From Spirometra erinaceieuropaei (lineage: Eukaryota; Platyhelminthes; Cestoda; Diphyllobothriidea; Diphyllobothriidae), in contig CACRXP010000071.1 of the NCBI GenBank assembly GCA_902702965.1, forward strand, positions 848,807-912,806: 64,000 bases of DNA, given 5' to 3'. Below, in pieces: positions 23,011-35,963 of this stretch. The stretch's first letter is position 1. Every line of letters begins with the position of its first letter. The position numbers and the translations under genes were made by a program. The notes beneath the pieces were generated by a model. It did not search any database, was not told the DNA's origin, and saw only the letters and a list, made by a program, of their open reading frames with translations.

Positions 23011-26000
23011 ACGTAGGGTTTAAACTTCTGTCATTATCCCGCCTTCTTAAAACTTCCCAACACTTTCTCTGGTAACTTTACTTTTCCCAGAAACTCCAGC
23101 ATTCCTCTACCAGCCCTTCCATTTACCCCACCCATATAACCCCCTATCCCACCATTCCCGTAGGACAGAGGCCTGACTGTACGCCTCCCCATTCCTGGCT
23201 ACCAACTGCGACCTAACCTAATTTGACAATGAGCACATTGAAAACTAGTGCATTTCTTCCACTGCGCCTATTTGCACTTCATGTGACAACACAATTTTCA
23301 ATTCTGACGTTTGCAGCACGACCTGAGAAACCGGAAAAGGAGAGTAATAGGAGAAGGGATGAGTTTGCATAACAGCTTGATAAATACTGCACCTGCATAA
23401 GCTTGACCGCACCTTAGGAGAACATCCATGTTAGTCACGTAAGGGGTAGTATTTAAAATGAATTTATGCCGCTTCATTTATGAATAGGCATTAACTAATC
23501 ACTGCGTACAGGGCAGGAGATAGGGGGCCTACCTTCAAGTCGAAGCGCGCCATTTTTCTGCATATGAACTAGCCTTCCTTTTTGATAACATACATCTTAG
23601 TTAACAGGCAAGTATTCATCCCATCATGCCCAAATTGCGGTCTAGACTGCTAGCGTTGTTTTGTCTTTTTGATAATATTTCCTTGAAATACTTTTGGTGA
23701 ACGTAACAGGGCCCCGACATTTAACGTTGAGCTCAACTTTGTCAGTGCTTACTGCGAAACACTCGGAAGTACTTTTTATATTAAAGGCAACACAGTGCTG
23801 TTTACTGGCCCTCTGGTACCCGGCTTGATTCACCTAAGTGCTTTCGCATTACCGGGCTGTTTTTCATATCCTGCGGAACACTGCAACTCCATCAGCTGAG
23901 GATTGTGCATAGATATTTTTCAGCTCATGCAATTCCTTCTGCCGGCATTATTTGAACAAGGTCAATGGATAAAAATCTCTTTCGGGTAGCCGTATTTTGT
24001 GTATTTGTTTATGACCTTTTCACTAATGACTTTCGCCGAGATTCATGATCGGTAAAGCTTAAACACGTTGCACTGGCCACTATCTGTGCACTTAACGTCA
24101 TTAAATATATGATCAGCTCTCGACAACTCCCTTATCACGGATACTGAGCAATGTTTTTAATTTTCACACGCTGATAGAATCTTATTTTGTTTCAAAGACC
24201 CTTACAAGCAGCGTACTGTATATGCTGATTCAAAATGAGTTTTAACCTCATTAGACGAATGTACAATTTTATAGAATTAAGATCCACCAATAGGTTCGAA
24301 GGACCCGCAAACTTATTTTTAGGACACAATCTACCCCATTAATATTCCTGATGAAAATAATATGGAAATATTGGTTACTACCGATGAAACCCAGTAGTCA
24401 AAGTGTTGTTTACAGCTGGGGACCTTCCATAAATCCCTTTTGTTTACGCCGAACTGCGTGTATTTTTTTTGCAAGTGAAAAACTATAATTCACTATTGCG
24501 CTTCAGCTGCTATTTCTCTGCATGTATTTTGTCCGATTACGCGCCAAACTGGCTCAGAAGAATAAAATTACAATGGAAAAAGATGTTATTTGCGCAGAAC
24601 AGTTATTTAAAATAAGAAGGTAAGACATTGGCATCAACGACGCATCTATATTTTGACAAGGCGTTTGAACCGTCACGCACTTGATACTGGTTCAATATGC
24701 TAAACGCTTGCCCCGAAAGATGACTGCGGAATATGTTGCATAACCAACAAGTAATAGATGTGACAACTCACCTGTTTGTCCCGCACACGATCTCCCTTCT
24801 TGGTAAAGTCGCTCAGGTGGGATTACAATGACAAATAAGTCACAAGAGGTTTGACGACATTTAACAGACCCTGGAGAGGAATAGTACTGACATGGCACCT
24901 GGGCTTTCATGCGGCTCTTATCCTCTATCTGAATATCAGCACCGGTTGGAAGTGAGAGACAGAGACTACCCCCTTAAGTCTTGGCGCATGATCTGAATAT
25001 TCGTCTAATCTATGCGGCTTCCATCACATTTTGAGGCAGGTTGCCTGCGAGAAATGTCAAGGAGACTATATATTAGTAGATAGATAAGCTTTTGATAAAG
25101 GAGATATCAGTGCGCTTGTAGTTGAACCTAAACTACTGCCTCCACGATCTGCAGGAGGCGTGAGGCCTTTTTCAGCCCGCATCCCTAGTGACATCGAATT
25201 GTCTTTCTTTGTTCGAGTGAATTTTGTTAAAGCGTTGAAAGCAGATTATACAGCGCCCAGTCCTGCGCATACCCTGGGAACCGATGACCTGTTTTTGGTA
25301 TAAGAATGGATATAAGATTATATTTACAATCAATTAACGCGTTTATACGATCACCCGATTATTTAATCCCTTTATGGTACCAGACATGACACATTTTCAT
25401 TAAGACTCCATGTACTTAGCCAACGAAAAATTGTGCACACGTTTCTGGCTAGGATTTTGTGCTTTTCCAAACTGCACGATTTATTGAAATCTTCGAGATA
25501 AGACCCCCAATAAACAGTTGCAAAAACAACAGATGGCCTTTTATCCTAATTTGTACACACTGAAACATCAAACCTGATCGTGAAATGAAATGGAGTTTCA
25601 TGATTAACACCGTAAACGAAAACATTCTTGACTAATAGGGCGAGCATCTAAAAGACGTTGCGTCCCTGAAAAAAGCATATTTTGGGATATTTTATTGACC
25701 TATGTCTAAGTTCATCGTCATCTCTCAGAGTACGGTCAAGGAAACGTGGGAATATTTTGTCCTTCTATCCATTTTATTTCTTCCTCTCATTTAAACTCAT
25801 CTTATCCTACTTGCCTCGATATTTTAGATTTACTGTAGAGTTGTCACATAAATACTAAAATATTATTGAGGTCAAAGCTGAACCTGTTCCGTTTACAAAT
25901 TACGTTTTAATAGAAACAAAACAACATAAAGCATTCTTCCCGTTCTTCAAATGTCAAAAAGGCCGTTTGATAGTATTAAATTTTGCGGTTAATTATCAAA

Positions 26001-26145
26001 CATTCGCTTACGCTTGGAAACTACGCGTGTGTTAAAATACAAGGCTCTACTTAGGAAATTTCGCCGTGTCACAGGTCATAGAATTATAAAACTTACAAAT
26101 AAGCATTTTCAGATAATTCAATTTTCTTAAATACGGTGCTTCTCT
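23011..26145. other. Unassigned DNA
   Basis: 23040-23210 is C-rich and pyrimidine-biased. The rest is AT-rich with frames under 75 codons. I recognise no gene or mobile element. Confidence 0.4.
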
Positions 26146-27143
26146 AAAGTGAGTAGCCGATCTCATGAAATGTTGGCTGAAATTCTGAAATGCGTTTTCA
26201 ATTAGGAAGGATTACTTGGTCGCGGCCGTAATACTGATTATCTTAAGGCGTACTCTTATAACATTTCGGACTTGGAAGGATATCGGCTTTTAAATGCACT
26301 TCCTTTTAATCTCCTGTAGAAAGCGTGCTCGGTAAAAAATGACTACTAAAGTAGCATGAATTTTACCCATTGATTTTCGATGGTCTTGGAAATTCAAATA
26401 TCCTTTATAGAAACCATAAACAAAAATATGCTTTCTTTTAGTCGCTTAATAGAGAATCACGTCTTCTTTATATTTTATACTTAAGAAAGGAGTATAATTA
26501 GGTTTTAAAAAGTTTTCAAATTGCCTAATAGTTGGGAGCCTGATCATTTGTTGCACTAGCACTTAGTGATTTCACTCTACAAGGTGCATGCGTTCCGCGT
26601 AAAGAAAATGACATATTTTTCTATGCCATTCAAGATGTATTATACAGAATCCATAAAATTTTGTAATGGATGCGGACCATGTTGTACATTTCATGAGGAG
26701 CAGTGGTAAAAGGCCAGGAACGATGCTAGGTGAATGGACATTTCGCGGTCTTAAAAAGTCTCATAATTAGAAACTTTTTGAAAAACCTAATTATACTCCT
26801 TCCTTAAGTATGAAATATAAGGCAGACGTAATTCTCTATTAAGCGACTAAAAGAAAGCATATTTTTGTTTATGGTTTCTATAAAATATATTTGAATTTCC
26901 AAGACCATCGAAAATCAATGGGAAAAATGCATGCTACTTAAGTAGTCATTTTTTGCCGAGCACGCTTTCTACAGGAGATTGAAAAGAAATGCATTTAAAA
27001 GCTGACATCCTGCCAAGTCCGAAATGTTATTATAGTATGCCGCAAGATAATCATTATCACAGCCGTGACCAAGTAATCCTTCTTAATCGAAAACGCATTT
27101 CAGAATTTCAACCAACATTTCATGAGATCGGTCAGTCACTGCA
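26146..27143. mobile_element. Foldback MITE, diverged subfamily, copy E
   Basis: About 998 bp. The left arm (26146-26520) and right arm (26765-27143) are very similar inverted repeats. The arms share the family landmarks (TCATGAAATG near the ends, ACTACTTAAGTAG-type core, ATTGATTTTCGATGG) but also carry variants found in no other copy, present in both arms: GTAGAAAGCGTGCTCGG and GTCGCTTAATAGAGA. The centre (about 26525-26760) does not match the centres of copies A-C. The termini are eroded and no clear target duplication is seen. Confidence 0.85.
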
Positions 27144-30100
27144 CATCCTGCCTCGCCAAATTTTCGAGGTCTGAAAAATTTATGTTTTGAGTTGGTAGCG
27201 GACATCATGATGATTTCCTATCGCCTAGATTAGTAACCTCTACTCAAAAAACATGTGAAAGTTTGCGAATGTAGTCTAGGACATTTACCCGCATAGGTGA
27301 GTGCATGAATGCAAGCTATGGTCAATTTCCGCACAAATATCAATTTTGCTTGTTAAGGCAATGGCCAAGAAATGTATACTGCCTGAGTAAAAGACCCTTA
27401 GCCTACAAAATAAATTGCAGAACGTTCGGTGGGCCCTAAGCTGCCATAGAAAGTTTCCCTCTCATGATTTGTAATTTTCCTTGCCCACTGGGATCTCAGG
27501 CCAACTCAAATCGGTTGTATATCCTTCTCATAACAGGCGTTGACATCATTCGTTATCGCGACTTGCTGCCTGTTTAGTCATTCGTGTCTAAATGTGTTTG
27601 TCCGCTCGCACAGCTGTCACCAGTCCTCACAATAGGTACAGTAAACGGCCGCTAGGGCTGTAAGAGCGAGACCTTCCCCTGTTCATTTGTCTTTGGATGA
27701 TTTTTGTGTGTGTATCGTCTGTGTAGTGGGCGTACTCAGTACTCCAAAGTAGTGAGTGTACATCGGATGCCAGAATAATGACCGGCCAGCCGTAGTTAAA
27801 AGTACGAGGGCCGAGGTAGCATAATGAGGAATTTATGGCGCACAAAACTGCGAGATGCTTCCTCGGTCTGCAGCGGCCACTGGCGAGAGAGAATGAGACA
27901 GTGCTGTCAGCTGCTTTTATGGGTTTGTGGGAGCAGGTTCCAGTGTCTTTGCGTCCATATAGCGTGTGTTGCACTAGCCGAGACGTGGCAGGTTCAGGTG
28001 GGGTAGGTTGTCTGCGATTGTTTGGATGTGCGCGTGTGCACATGTTGCAGACATATACATCTGGACCCACCCACAGCGAACGACGAATGATCCTGATGCA
28101 GAGGCTTCTTGAACTAAGGCTTTAGGCATCCTAATGGTGGCTGTCGGTTATGCAAGATCCTGAATTCAAGTATTACGGACACGTAGCAGGCAGCATGCAA
28201 CACGGGCTCGAATAACGTTAACCCCCCTCGTTTTAATATGAAATTCTAGACTTTCGTCCAGGCTGTCTGTTTATAAAAAGGGAAATTTGCCGTGGTTTCT
28301 GACAGATTCCCTGTTGGGCACCTCGGAGAACTGTTTTTTTGATATTTGGGAAACACGACGGCACTAAGTATGGCCGTCTGGCTATTGCCTACTGCCCCTA
28401 ACCTCAAGATGCTGTCGCATTGGAAAACAGTACCTAATAATATTCGAGGATCAACTGTCCTGTATGGGACCTCCAGCAAGCCAATAAACAGCAGATTTTG
28501 CATTCAAGCATATTTTTTCCGACGAACAAACACTCACGGGCATTTTCTCATATCAAAGGCTGGTAAGCACGACAAGTGTAAATCTAATATATAAAAACTT
28601 TAGAATTAGCCTTCTCATCTGCCCTCTCACGTGTCAAGTAATATATGCGATTGTTAGGGAGTATTGCTGGTCCAGAAATTCCACTGGTTGTTTTTAGCGG
28701 CTTTCGTCAACAGCTGATCTTTGTTTCGTTTTTTAAATCCAACATAAAAACCAGGAGAACCAAGTTCGCCCATCTTTTGTGAGCTCTTAGTCTTCTGAGT
28801 ACGGAATAAAAATTTTCTGTTTAGAACGGTAGAGCTAAATATGTACTGCTAGGCAAATTCGTCACGTTTATCCAACAGTTAAACCATACTCACACTTACA
28901 AATATCTACACGGATAAATGCAATCGCTTAGAAATATAACTTTACGAATAAAGCTTGTAATGTGATGTATTTGGGCTTCACATCCAAGTGAGCACCTAAC
29001 AGTACTGTCGTATGCGGAGCCTGCTTATCATTTCTACCTGTGCTCCCATTTTAAGTCCCAGGATTTTCCACCCATACTTATCTAAAGAGACCATCCCAAT
29101 GTGCAATCATGTCTTTGCCATTCGTGGCTTCCTTGAGGTGAATAATATAATATTGATAGACATAAACCACAATAGCAATATTTTTGTTTCGATTGTTTGT
29201 TGGGTTGGGTTCGAACACGGCAGCGACTCGCAATAAAATGTTTTTTCTGAGAAAACGACCGCGCAATCCACTTTGAGCTCTTCACTGAATATTATCAATG
29301 GGACAAAACGTCGAGACAGGAAATTGGTCAATAGAAAACTTCTGCGCACTTTTTTAACTTTACAATCTCGTGTCTACTAATAGTATGTAGTGATCGCCGT
29401 AATAGCACTCCTGTCGTAATGGGTGAAGAACTCCCCTAAATACATAAATTTTCTGAGTGCGGACAAACTAGCTTAGGGTAGGTTTTACAAATTCCGGGTG
29501 ATATTAAATGACTGCGTTAATAGAAGTGCGGCAAAAGTCGAAATGAACGATAAGCAGCAGAATAAAATTTGTGGTCATTAATTCATTAAAGGCCATTTCA
29601 CCACAAAATATTCGAAAGTTTAAGGTGCTGTTAGAAGACAAAAATAAATGTCAAAATGAATTAGAGAGCAATGTGTGGGCAAATGAGAGAACCCCCAGAT
29701 GCACATCAGACTCTCAGGCCGTAATGTTGAAGGACAGTCATTTTGTCCCTACGCGTGAGAAGCACCAAGAAGAATTTGTATGACTGGGTTGATGGAAGCA
29801 ACTTTCACTTGCTGATAGAACGTTAGCATCGACTTAAGCAACTGCCGTATGAAATAAGGCCGACTGCATTATTTTGCTGTAAGAAAAAGAAGGAACATCT
29901 ATTGAGCAGTGTCGACAGCTCGTGAGAATCCATTTCTACCATTCCTTATGTATAGGAATCCTGTTGAATTTAGACCAAATTTCAACTTTAGGTTTTTGCT
30001 GGCAAACATTCGGAACAAAATAAAAACAGCTTTCATCAGAAAACTTTAAGTTGCTTTAAATTTTAAGCCTCACTTTAAAAACGGGGCATTTGAGACTTAG

Positions 30101-33031
30101 CTTAATCAACACCCTTGGTAAATAACTTTACTTATAGGAAGGTGGGGTATCGAAATTCTGAGTTCAAGATAGATTCTGAAATATAAAGCAAGAAACATTA
30201 TTTTATGAGTTTCTTTTAACGCATCGCAATGAGATTTTCTCTTTAGCTGAAAGGATGCACAATTGCAAGAGCTACTTTAGAAAATCATCAGAATTTTAAG
30301 GGCCACAAAATCCGGTTTCGTTTTTACTTATCAAACCTGTATGGAATTCATCTCTTTTAAAAAACATTTACTAAATCGCTCCCAACCGGCGATTTAATCG
30401 GGTGCAGTAGCTTAGGTGGTTTATTCAGTACACAGGTGCAGATTCTGTTTTGTCATTGAACCGCGAGAGCTTTATTAACGAGCACAACATTGCATTTGTA
30501 ATTTTGGATTTTAAATTGTATTGTTTATTCCGGTAGTCGCATTCTTAGTTTTTTTGCTGTAGCGTCAGATTTGAGAATGTTTTTGTTATAAAACACGAGA
30601 GAGGATGTATTTCAAACATCCTCTGTGTACTGTAGGCAAGGAAACAGGTAAACGAAGGTAACAGGATCTCAAATTACTAGTTTGGTTTTCTCAAAGGTTT
30701 TGGGTTCGACATATTTGTCTGATGTGTCAATAGAACATCTCCTTTGCGATGTGCACCTCTAGACCATATTATTCGTAAAAGAAGAGCGAATGTGGGCTTA
30801 AAGAGACAATTCTTAATAGTAGATCTATTTTCTCCAGCAGCAACAATTGTAAACCAAGTTTTCTTGTTTGGAGTGTTTTCGTATATGAGTAGACACGGCT
30901 ATAGGTGAGAAATGACCATACAAACTGCCTGGCGGGCATAAGAAGGCAAAACTACCTACGTCTTTGGAAAGATGAATCGGAAGGTTGCCCAAATACTACT
31001 CTTAGCCAACGTACTAATGCGATTAATAAATGTTTTTTTCGGATAACGAATACGGGTAAGCGTAAGCAAAGGATTAGGAAATGTTTGTTAATGGGGGTGG
31101 CACGTTTCTGCAAAACGATTGTAAAACGTGTCTTAAGATGGTATATCAGTACATATTTTTAGTTCGCACGTGATTTTAAACGAAATTAAATTTGCGTGCG
31201 TTTCGTTTTACTGACATACTTGCGTAGGTTTTGGACAATGGCATCTGGTCTAAAATTAGACGACGATTTGAAAATCGTTTTTAAATTCATCTAGAGAATG
31301 AAGTTTTTCTGTCAAAGACAGTGCCTTTACGTATGAACTGCAGTAGTGAATGCTTCTTGGATCACAGGACCAACTCGTGAAATATAGGAAATAATAAAGA
31401 GCGTGTGCATTTTTGATTTTCGCTACGAAGCCTTTTACGTACAATGACGAACATTTTGCTTTTTATCAGCATATAACAACGAACTAGAAATTAAATTAGT
31501 GGGATGCTTTTTAACGGGAATAGAAGGTAAAGCATTCCGTCCAAACATCCACACTTAATCGTTAGCTTCAAATTCACAGCATATGGTCGCATTTCTTCCA
31601 TTATTGGTTGAAGGGATTAAAATGGAAAATTTCTTAATGTCATTGCCATGATGTTTTTAGATCAGCCTACCTTCGTCATCATTGAAACCAGAAGAACAAC
31701 TGTGCTTCTCTCCTACAGCACTATTTTGATTATTTTGTTTGATCCCCATGAGCAGGCCATCATCTTGACGTGATAACTTGTAATAACTTTGACTCCTGAT
31801 GGCTTATCAACCAGGAAACTTCGCGAAAGCGTCTTCGTTTTTGTCGTCTAAGTTTTCGATGGACGAAATAGGAAAGCTTCCCAAAAGTGAACATCGTATC
31901 ACTATTTAAAACTGGTTAATGTTCATGCAGTAGGCTTCTGGTCATGCTAAATGTCCTGTTATTTAATGATGACGAGAAGAGAGACGGATGGAGGTACAAA
32001 CATGCAAGTCAAACTGAGTATGCTTTTAATTTTCCTGCTTTTAGCATCCATTCTTTTTTATATTTTTAACAACTTAATTTCATAATATAAGCAAATGTGC
32101 ATCTTTTTAATATTTATTTTTCTCCTGTAGAAATATCCGTTTACTAATTTTTGGCGTCCTTATTTCAAAAGAGACTGCCGTGTTTCGTAAAATGAAGCAT
32201 AGACAGTAATATTCCCTTAGTGATCCGTCCTATATTACAAGATCACAATGTAATTCTGATGACGGAGTATGTCCAAATTAACGAACATCCACCAATCAGT
32301 AAAAAAGCATTCCCGAAGAATCCAACAAAACACCAAACTATTACAAGTGACCCCCAAAAACGTGCAGGCGAAAAAAGCATATCGCCTAGCTCATGCCCAT
32401 ATGGACGTCACAGAAATAAAAAATTACATAAGATATCACGTTGCAAGTCCTGCCAATTACTAATAGACTCAATGAAACTGACAGGTTTATTTGTTAACAT
32501 ACCATATTCTGTTAATCAGGAAAACTCTTTTCAGTACAGTTACCGCTGCCTTGGCGAAGATGGAGTTCGCTAAGTTGTAGGGTTTCCTTGAATTATCAGT
32601 TTATGCGTTTAAAGGGAGGAGTTCCGTTCGTCATAACCTTTAAAAAAGACATTTTTTGAAAGCGTTTACTAAAGCTGTGGAATCTTGGGCGTCGTTTATC
32701 ATGCAAATGGCGTTTCGGGCTAATTGTTTAAGATTCACAAAGACTGAAACCTCACCGCTGGCATAAAATGAACACTTGAAAATAGCACCTCACTTCAACT
32801 GGCTCTTCGTCGATCAACCAACCTTTTCAAAAGCGTTATCTCCTCAGAGTGCCTTAAGATAATGTTTGCTGACAAATATTTATGTGTCTCACCTTTTCTC
32901 TCATCAACGTTATCGAAAAATGGATACTGGGTATGTTTTTTTAAATTCCCCGAAAATTACCGATAATTGTTTTGTCGATGACGAGTAAACTTGTTGTGGA
33001 CGGGAACGAAACAGCTTTCAAGCTCAGGCTA
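27144..33031. other. Unassigned DNA, one GC-richer block
   Basis: 27630-28130 is GC-richer and holds overlapping frames up to 147 codons (minus strand, 27627-28070). On the minus strand it has a TATA-like CCATAAAAG followed by CT-rich sequence, so an old solo LTR is possible, but no LTR ends are clear. The rest is AT-rich. A perfect 9-bp stem with a 7-base loop lies at 30600-30624. A 117-codon plus-strand frame at 32220-32573 has no recognisable feature. Confidence 0.35.
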
Positions 33032-33213
33032 TGTATATCAGAACAAGCGAGAGTTATAAAATAATTACGAGTTAAATGTCAAATGACCTGATAGTCCATT
33101 ACATACCACGAGCTTCGCGTTGAGCCGAGTCTCTTCCGTTTATATAAACAAACATTAAGTTCAAGAATGGTGAACAGATAGGTTAATGCAAGATCGTCTG
33201 ACGCCTCGGCACA
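33032..33213 (-). repeat. 3' LTR of the gypsy element
   Basis: It matches 36844-37026 throughout, for example TTAAATGTCAAATGACCTGA, CGCGTTGAGCCGAGT and GCAAGAT-GTCTG. Read in element orientation it begins TGTGCC, preceded by a purine-rich CATGGGGGCAC that can serve as the polypurine tract. A TATA-like TTTATATAAAC lies at 33139-33149. The first base pair is TG and the last CA, as expected for an LTR. Confidence 0.85.
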
Positions 33214-33379
33214 GTGCCCCCATGCGACACCGGAGGAGGTCCAAAACGATGTCGATGAATGTGTACAAGCCTAAACGAAATGAGTGACGAACCGATCAGG
33301 AAAGCGAACATGACGATAACTGTTAGTGATATACACAAGGTCAGTAGAAAAGTGGATACGTTCCACGGCGGAAGTATTA

Positions 33380-34120
33380 GAGTTGTTGGTGGCAGTTGGA
33401 GGTAGCCAAAAGGGGGAAGAGGGAAAGTATGGGACATTGGAGGAGGTGGGGATCATAGGGCGCGTCCGACGGAAAGACCGGAACAGATGCTCTGAAGCAG
33501 TCCGCACTCACGACCGCCTCACGTCTGACGCGTTGAATGCGGAATGTCTTCGTCCCTTGAGAGAGGACCTGGAATGTGCCGTCATAGGGCGGTTCCAGAG
33601 GCTGGGGGAACTGATCACATCGAAGGTAGACGTGAGACAGCATTGCCAAGTACTTCTCGAGAAAAGACAAAGAGGCCGAGGATCTGGGTGAAACCGGAAA
33701 ACATGTCCGCAGAAACTGTTGGAGGCAGTGCAGAAGGTTGCTGGGATCCTCGAAGGCACCAAAAGGATTTGGCGAGACCATCTCACCAGGAAATCAAACC
33801 GTGGCGCCAAAGACTAGTTCAGCCGCGAAATAGTCAAGGTGCGACTTGGGAGCGGAGCGGATGCCCAATGGGACCAGTGGAAGATGGTCTGTCCAATTCT
33901 CCGGATCATCCGCGGCGCGTGAGGAAGTGAAACCGCTCAGCCATCCTTCTGGCAGCCGGGTGATGGGCCGCCGTCCGGATGCGAGTACAGCCCAGGGTGA
34001 GATAAATTATGTAGGGAGAAGAAAACTCTGCGACAAAGGGATGGTGGCACAAACGGACGATAGGTCGGGATGGATACGTTGCACATAATGGTGCCGTTAT
34101 CAGTTTTCAGTGGTAGCTCC
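33380..34120 (-). pseudogene. Integrase remnant with internal deletion
   Basis: The N-terminal end keeps the zinc-finger start (C-R-R-V-F-F-S-L-H-N-L-S-H-P-G, about 33995-34040). It is followed directly by sequence equivalent to the end of the catalytic core (HHPAARRMAERFHFL, with the E of the D-D-E triad). The rest of the zinc finger and the core with both Asp residues are missing, and the junction lies near 33985-33992. Beyond it, GIRSAPKSHLDYFAAELVFG and, in another frame, HVYLRCDQFPQPLEPPYDG give the typical C-terminal domain. One in-frame stop near 33802 replaces a codon one base away from Arg. It cannot integrate DNA. Confidence 0.85.
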
Positions 34121-34720
34121 TAAGGTTAGAGTCTGGAAACATCCTCATCACAGGGTGAACCGGCAAGGCGTTGTTCAGCGGCCATCTCATCAAGGTCAAT
34201 CCCGAGTGAAAGCAGGAGGTGAGTGATAAATGGCCTGGACAGTGCGTCAGCCACCTCATTCCGTGAACTGTCAGTACGACGGACGTCTGAAGTGAACTTA
34301 CAAATGTAGTCCAGGTAGCGAATCACCCGGGGTGTTTAGCTTGTCAGAGTGGAAATGCAAAACGAAAATGAATGGCTTATGGTTTGTGAAAATTGTGAAA
34401 TCTCCACCTTCAAGTAAATGCCGAAAGTGCCTCACGGCAAGACGTTTACGTCCAAATGTGCCGTAGCGGGTTTTGGTTCTGAATAATTTCCTGGAGAAGC
34501 AAGCCAGGTAGAATCTGGCAGACGTTTTTGGAGAACCGCGCCAACAGCAACATTGGAAGCATCGACCATCAGAGATATGGGTACACCAGCATAACAGTGA
34601 GTCAGGAGGGTGACATCAGCTAGAAGGGTTTTAACCTGCTTTGATAACGTGAGTGCTGCTGGTGTTAGCTCAAATGTGCGTTTAGAACCTGCGAGGAGAC
34701 TGGTCAGTAGGAGGATGATG
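34121..34720 (-). pseudogene. RNase H domain remnant
   Basis: It follows RT directly. MVDASNVAVGAVLQ (about 34535-34576) has the first catalytic Asp. FTIFTNHKPF (about 34378-34407) is the block that normally reads T-D-H-K, here Asp changed to Asn. NEVADALSRP (about 34230-34259) closes the domain. Two frame changes lie between these blocks. In intact elements the domain removes the RNA strand during reverse transcription; this copy lacks a key acidic residue. Confidence 0.85.
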
Positions 34721-35500
34721 TTGGCACTGTTCGGGAGAAACCGGCGATAAAAGTTCGCCATACCGAGAAACCGTTGCAGCTGACGCTTCGAGGTAGGGGG
34801 TGGAAAGTCCCGACTGTCGGCAACTTTTGAGTGAGAAGACCGAATGCCTTTTGGGTCGATCTGATGTCCTAAGAACTCAAGAGATGTGACTCTCAAGACA
34901 TATTTAGCAGGATGATGCAAGGTGACGCCAAACTGTTAAAATCGATCTAAAAGTAGGGTAAGGTGTTTAAGATGTTAACTAGCACCCCAGCTGGCGACTT
35001 AAACATCGTCAACATAAGCACAAACAAGTGAAGGCTATGTAAAACACTGTCAATGAAACGTTGGAAAGTCTGTGAGGCATTTGGGAGGCCAAATGGCATA
35101 AATTCAAACAAGCCAAAAAGATCGCCACTGCCGTTTTGGGAGTTTATTTCGCCGCAATCGGAATTTCATAATAGCCCGGACCAAATCAATCGCAGAGAAA
35201 GCGGTTTTGCTAAAGAGGGCTCCAGCAAAGTTCTGAAGATTGGGAACCGGATACCAACCGGACATAGTGATACTGTTCAGAGATCTTTAATGTCCGCAAG
35301 GACGCCAATCATCCGTTTGTGGTTGAGGAACCATGTGCACAGGAGATGCCCAGAGACTGTCAGACTGTTGATCAATCCCTAATTGCAACACGTGGTCAAA
35401 TTCAGCCTTTGCAGCCGCAAGACGTGGTGGTGCAAGGCGGCGAGGACAAAAGGAAGCAGGAGGACCAGTCTTTTTATAGGATGAACAATATCCTGGGGCA
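34700..35500 (-). pseudogene. Reverse transcriptase of the gypsy element
   Basis: Motifs in order on the minus strand: RRLAPPRLAAAKAEFDHVLQ (about 35395-35460), WASPVHMVPQ, AFSAIDLVR with the motif A Asp (about 35200), GYYEIPIAAK in the next frame, FEFMPFGLPNASQTFQ (about 35066-35113), the catalytic YVDD (35005-35016) intact, and FLGHQIDPKGI with FLGMANFYRRFLP (about 34730-34880). Stops follow the YVDD box and several frame changes occur. The order and spacing identify a Ty3/gypsy RT that would copy element RNA into DNA. Confidence 0.9.
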
Positions 35501-35935
35501 TTGAGGATTCAGAAACGTGGAGCTTAATGAAAGTAGGCTGTTTTGCAAAAATTTTTCGGAATTGACAGTCAAGGTTTGGGTGAAGGACAGGTAGACGGTT
35601 GGAGGCGGGGAAAGGGTGAAAGTCGTTGAGGGAGAGGGCAGTGGCGCGACCATAAAGCCGAAACTGCCTGTAATCAACCAGAAGGTCTAACGCCGCTAGA
35701 AAGTCAGCACCAACGATAGCAGTAGCAACATCAGCCTTCACAAAGATCCAAGGGAAAATTCGCCCGAGACCAATGTCAAGGCAGATGGTCTAGGATCAAA
35801 AAGTCCCGGTGGGAGAAGCGTTTATGGCCTGTAGAAAGACAATAATTGGGACAACGTCGGCTGGTCGACTGAGCGCCAGTATCGAGCAAGAAACGTCTGC
35901 CATTCGTGTTATCACAGATATAAAATGTGCGACGG
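35500..35935 (-). pseudogene. Retrotransposon aspartic protease remnant
   Basis: GRRFLLDTGAQS (about 35880-35915) has the catalytic D-T-G-A block of retropepsins. The downstream flap and end, IVGADFLAALDLLVDYRQFR (about 35655-35715), follow in another frame. The following region leads into the RT. The enzyme would cleave the Gag-Pol precursor. The frame break between the two halves inactivates it. Confidence 0.85.
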
Positions 35936-35963
35936 GTAGAGTTGCCATAGAGCTCGTTCACAT

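Noticed and set aside
32220..32573. A 117-codon plus-strand frame
   Set aside because: No recognisable domain, and a second overlapping frame is equally open. Length is compatible with chance.
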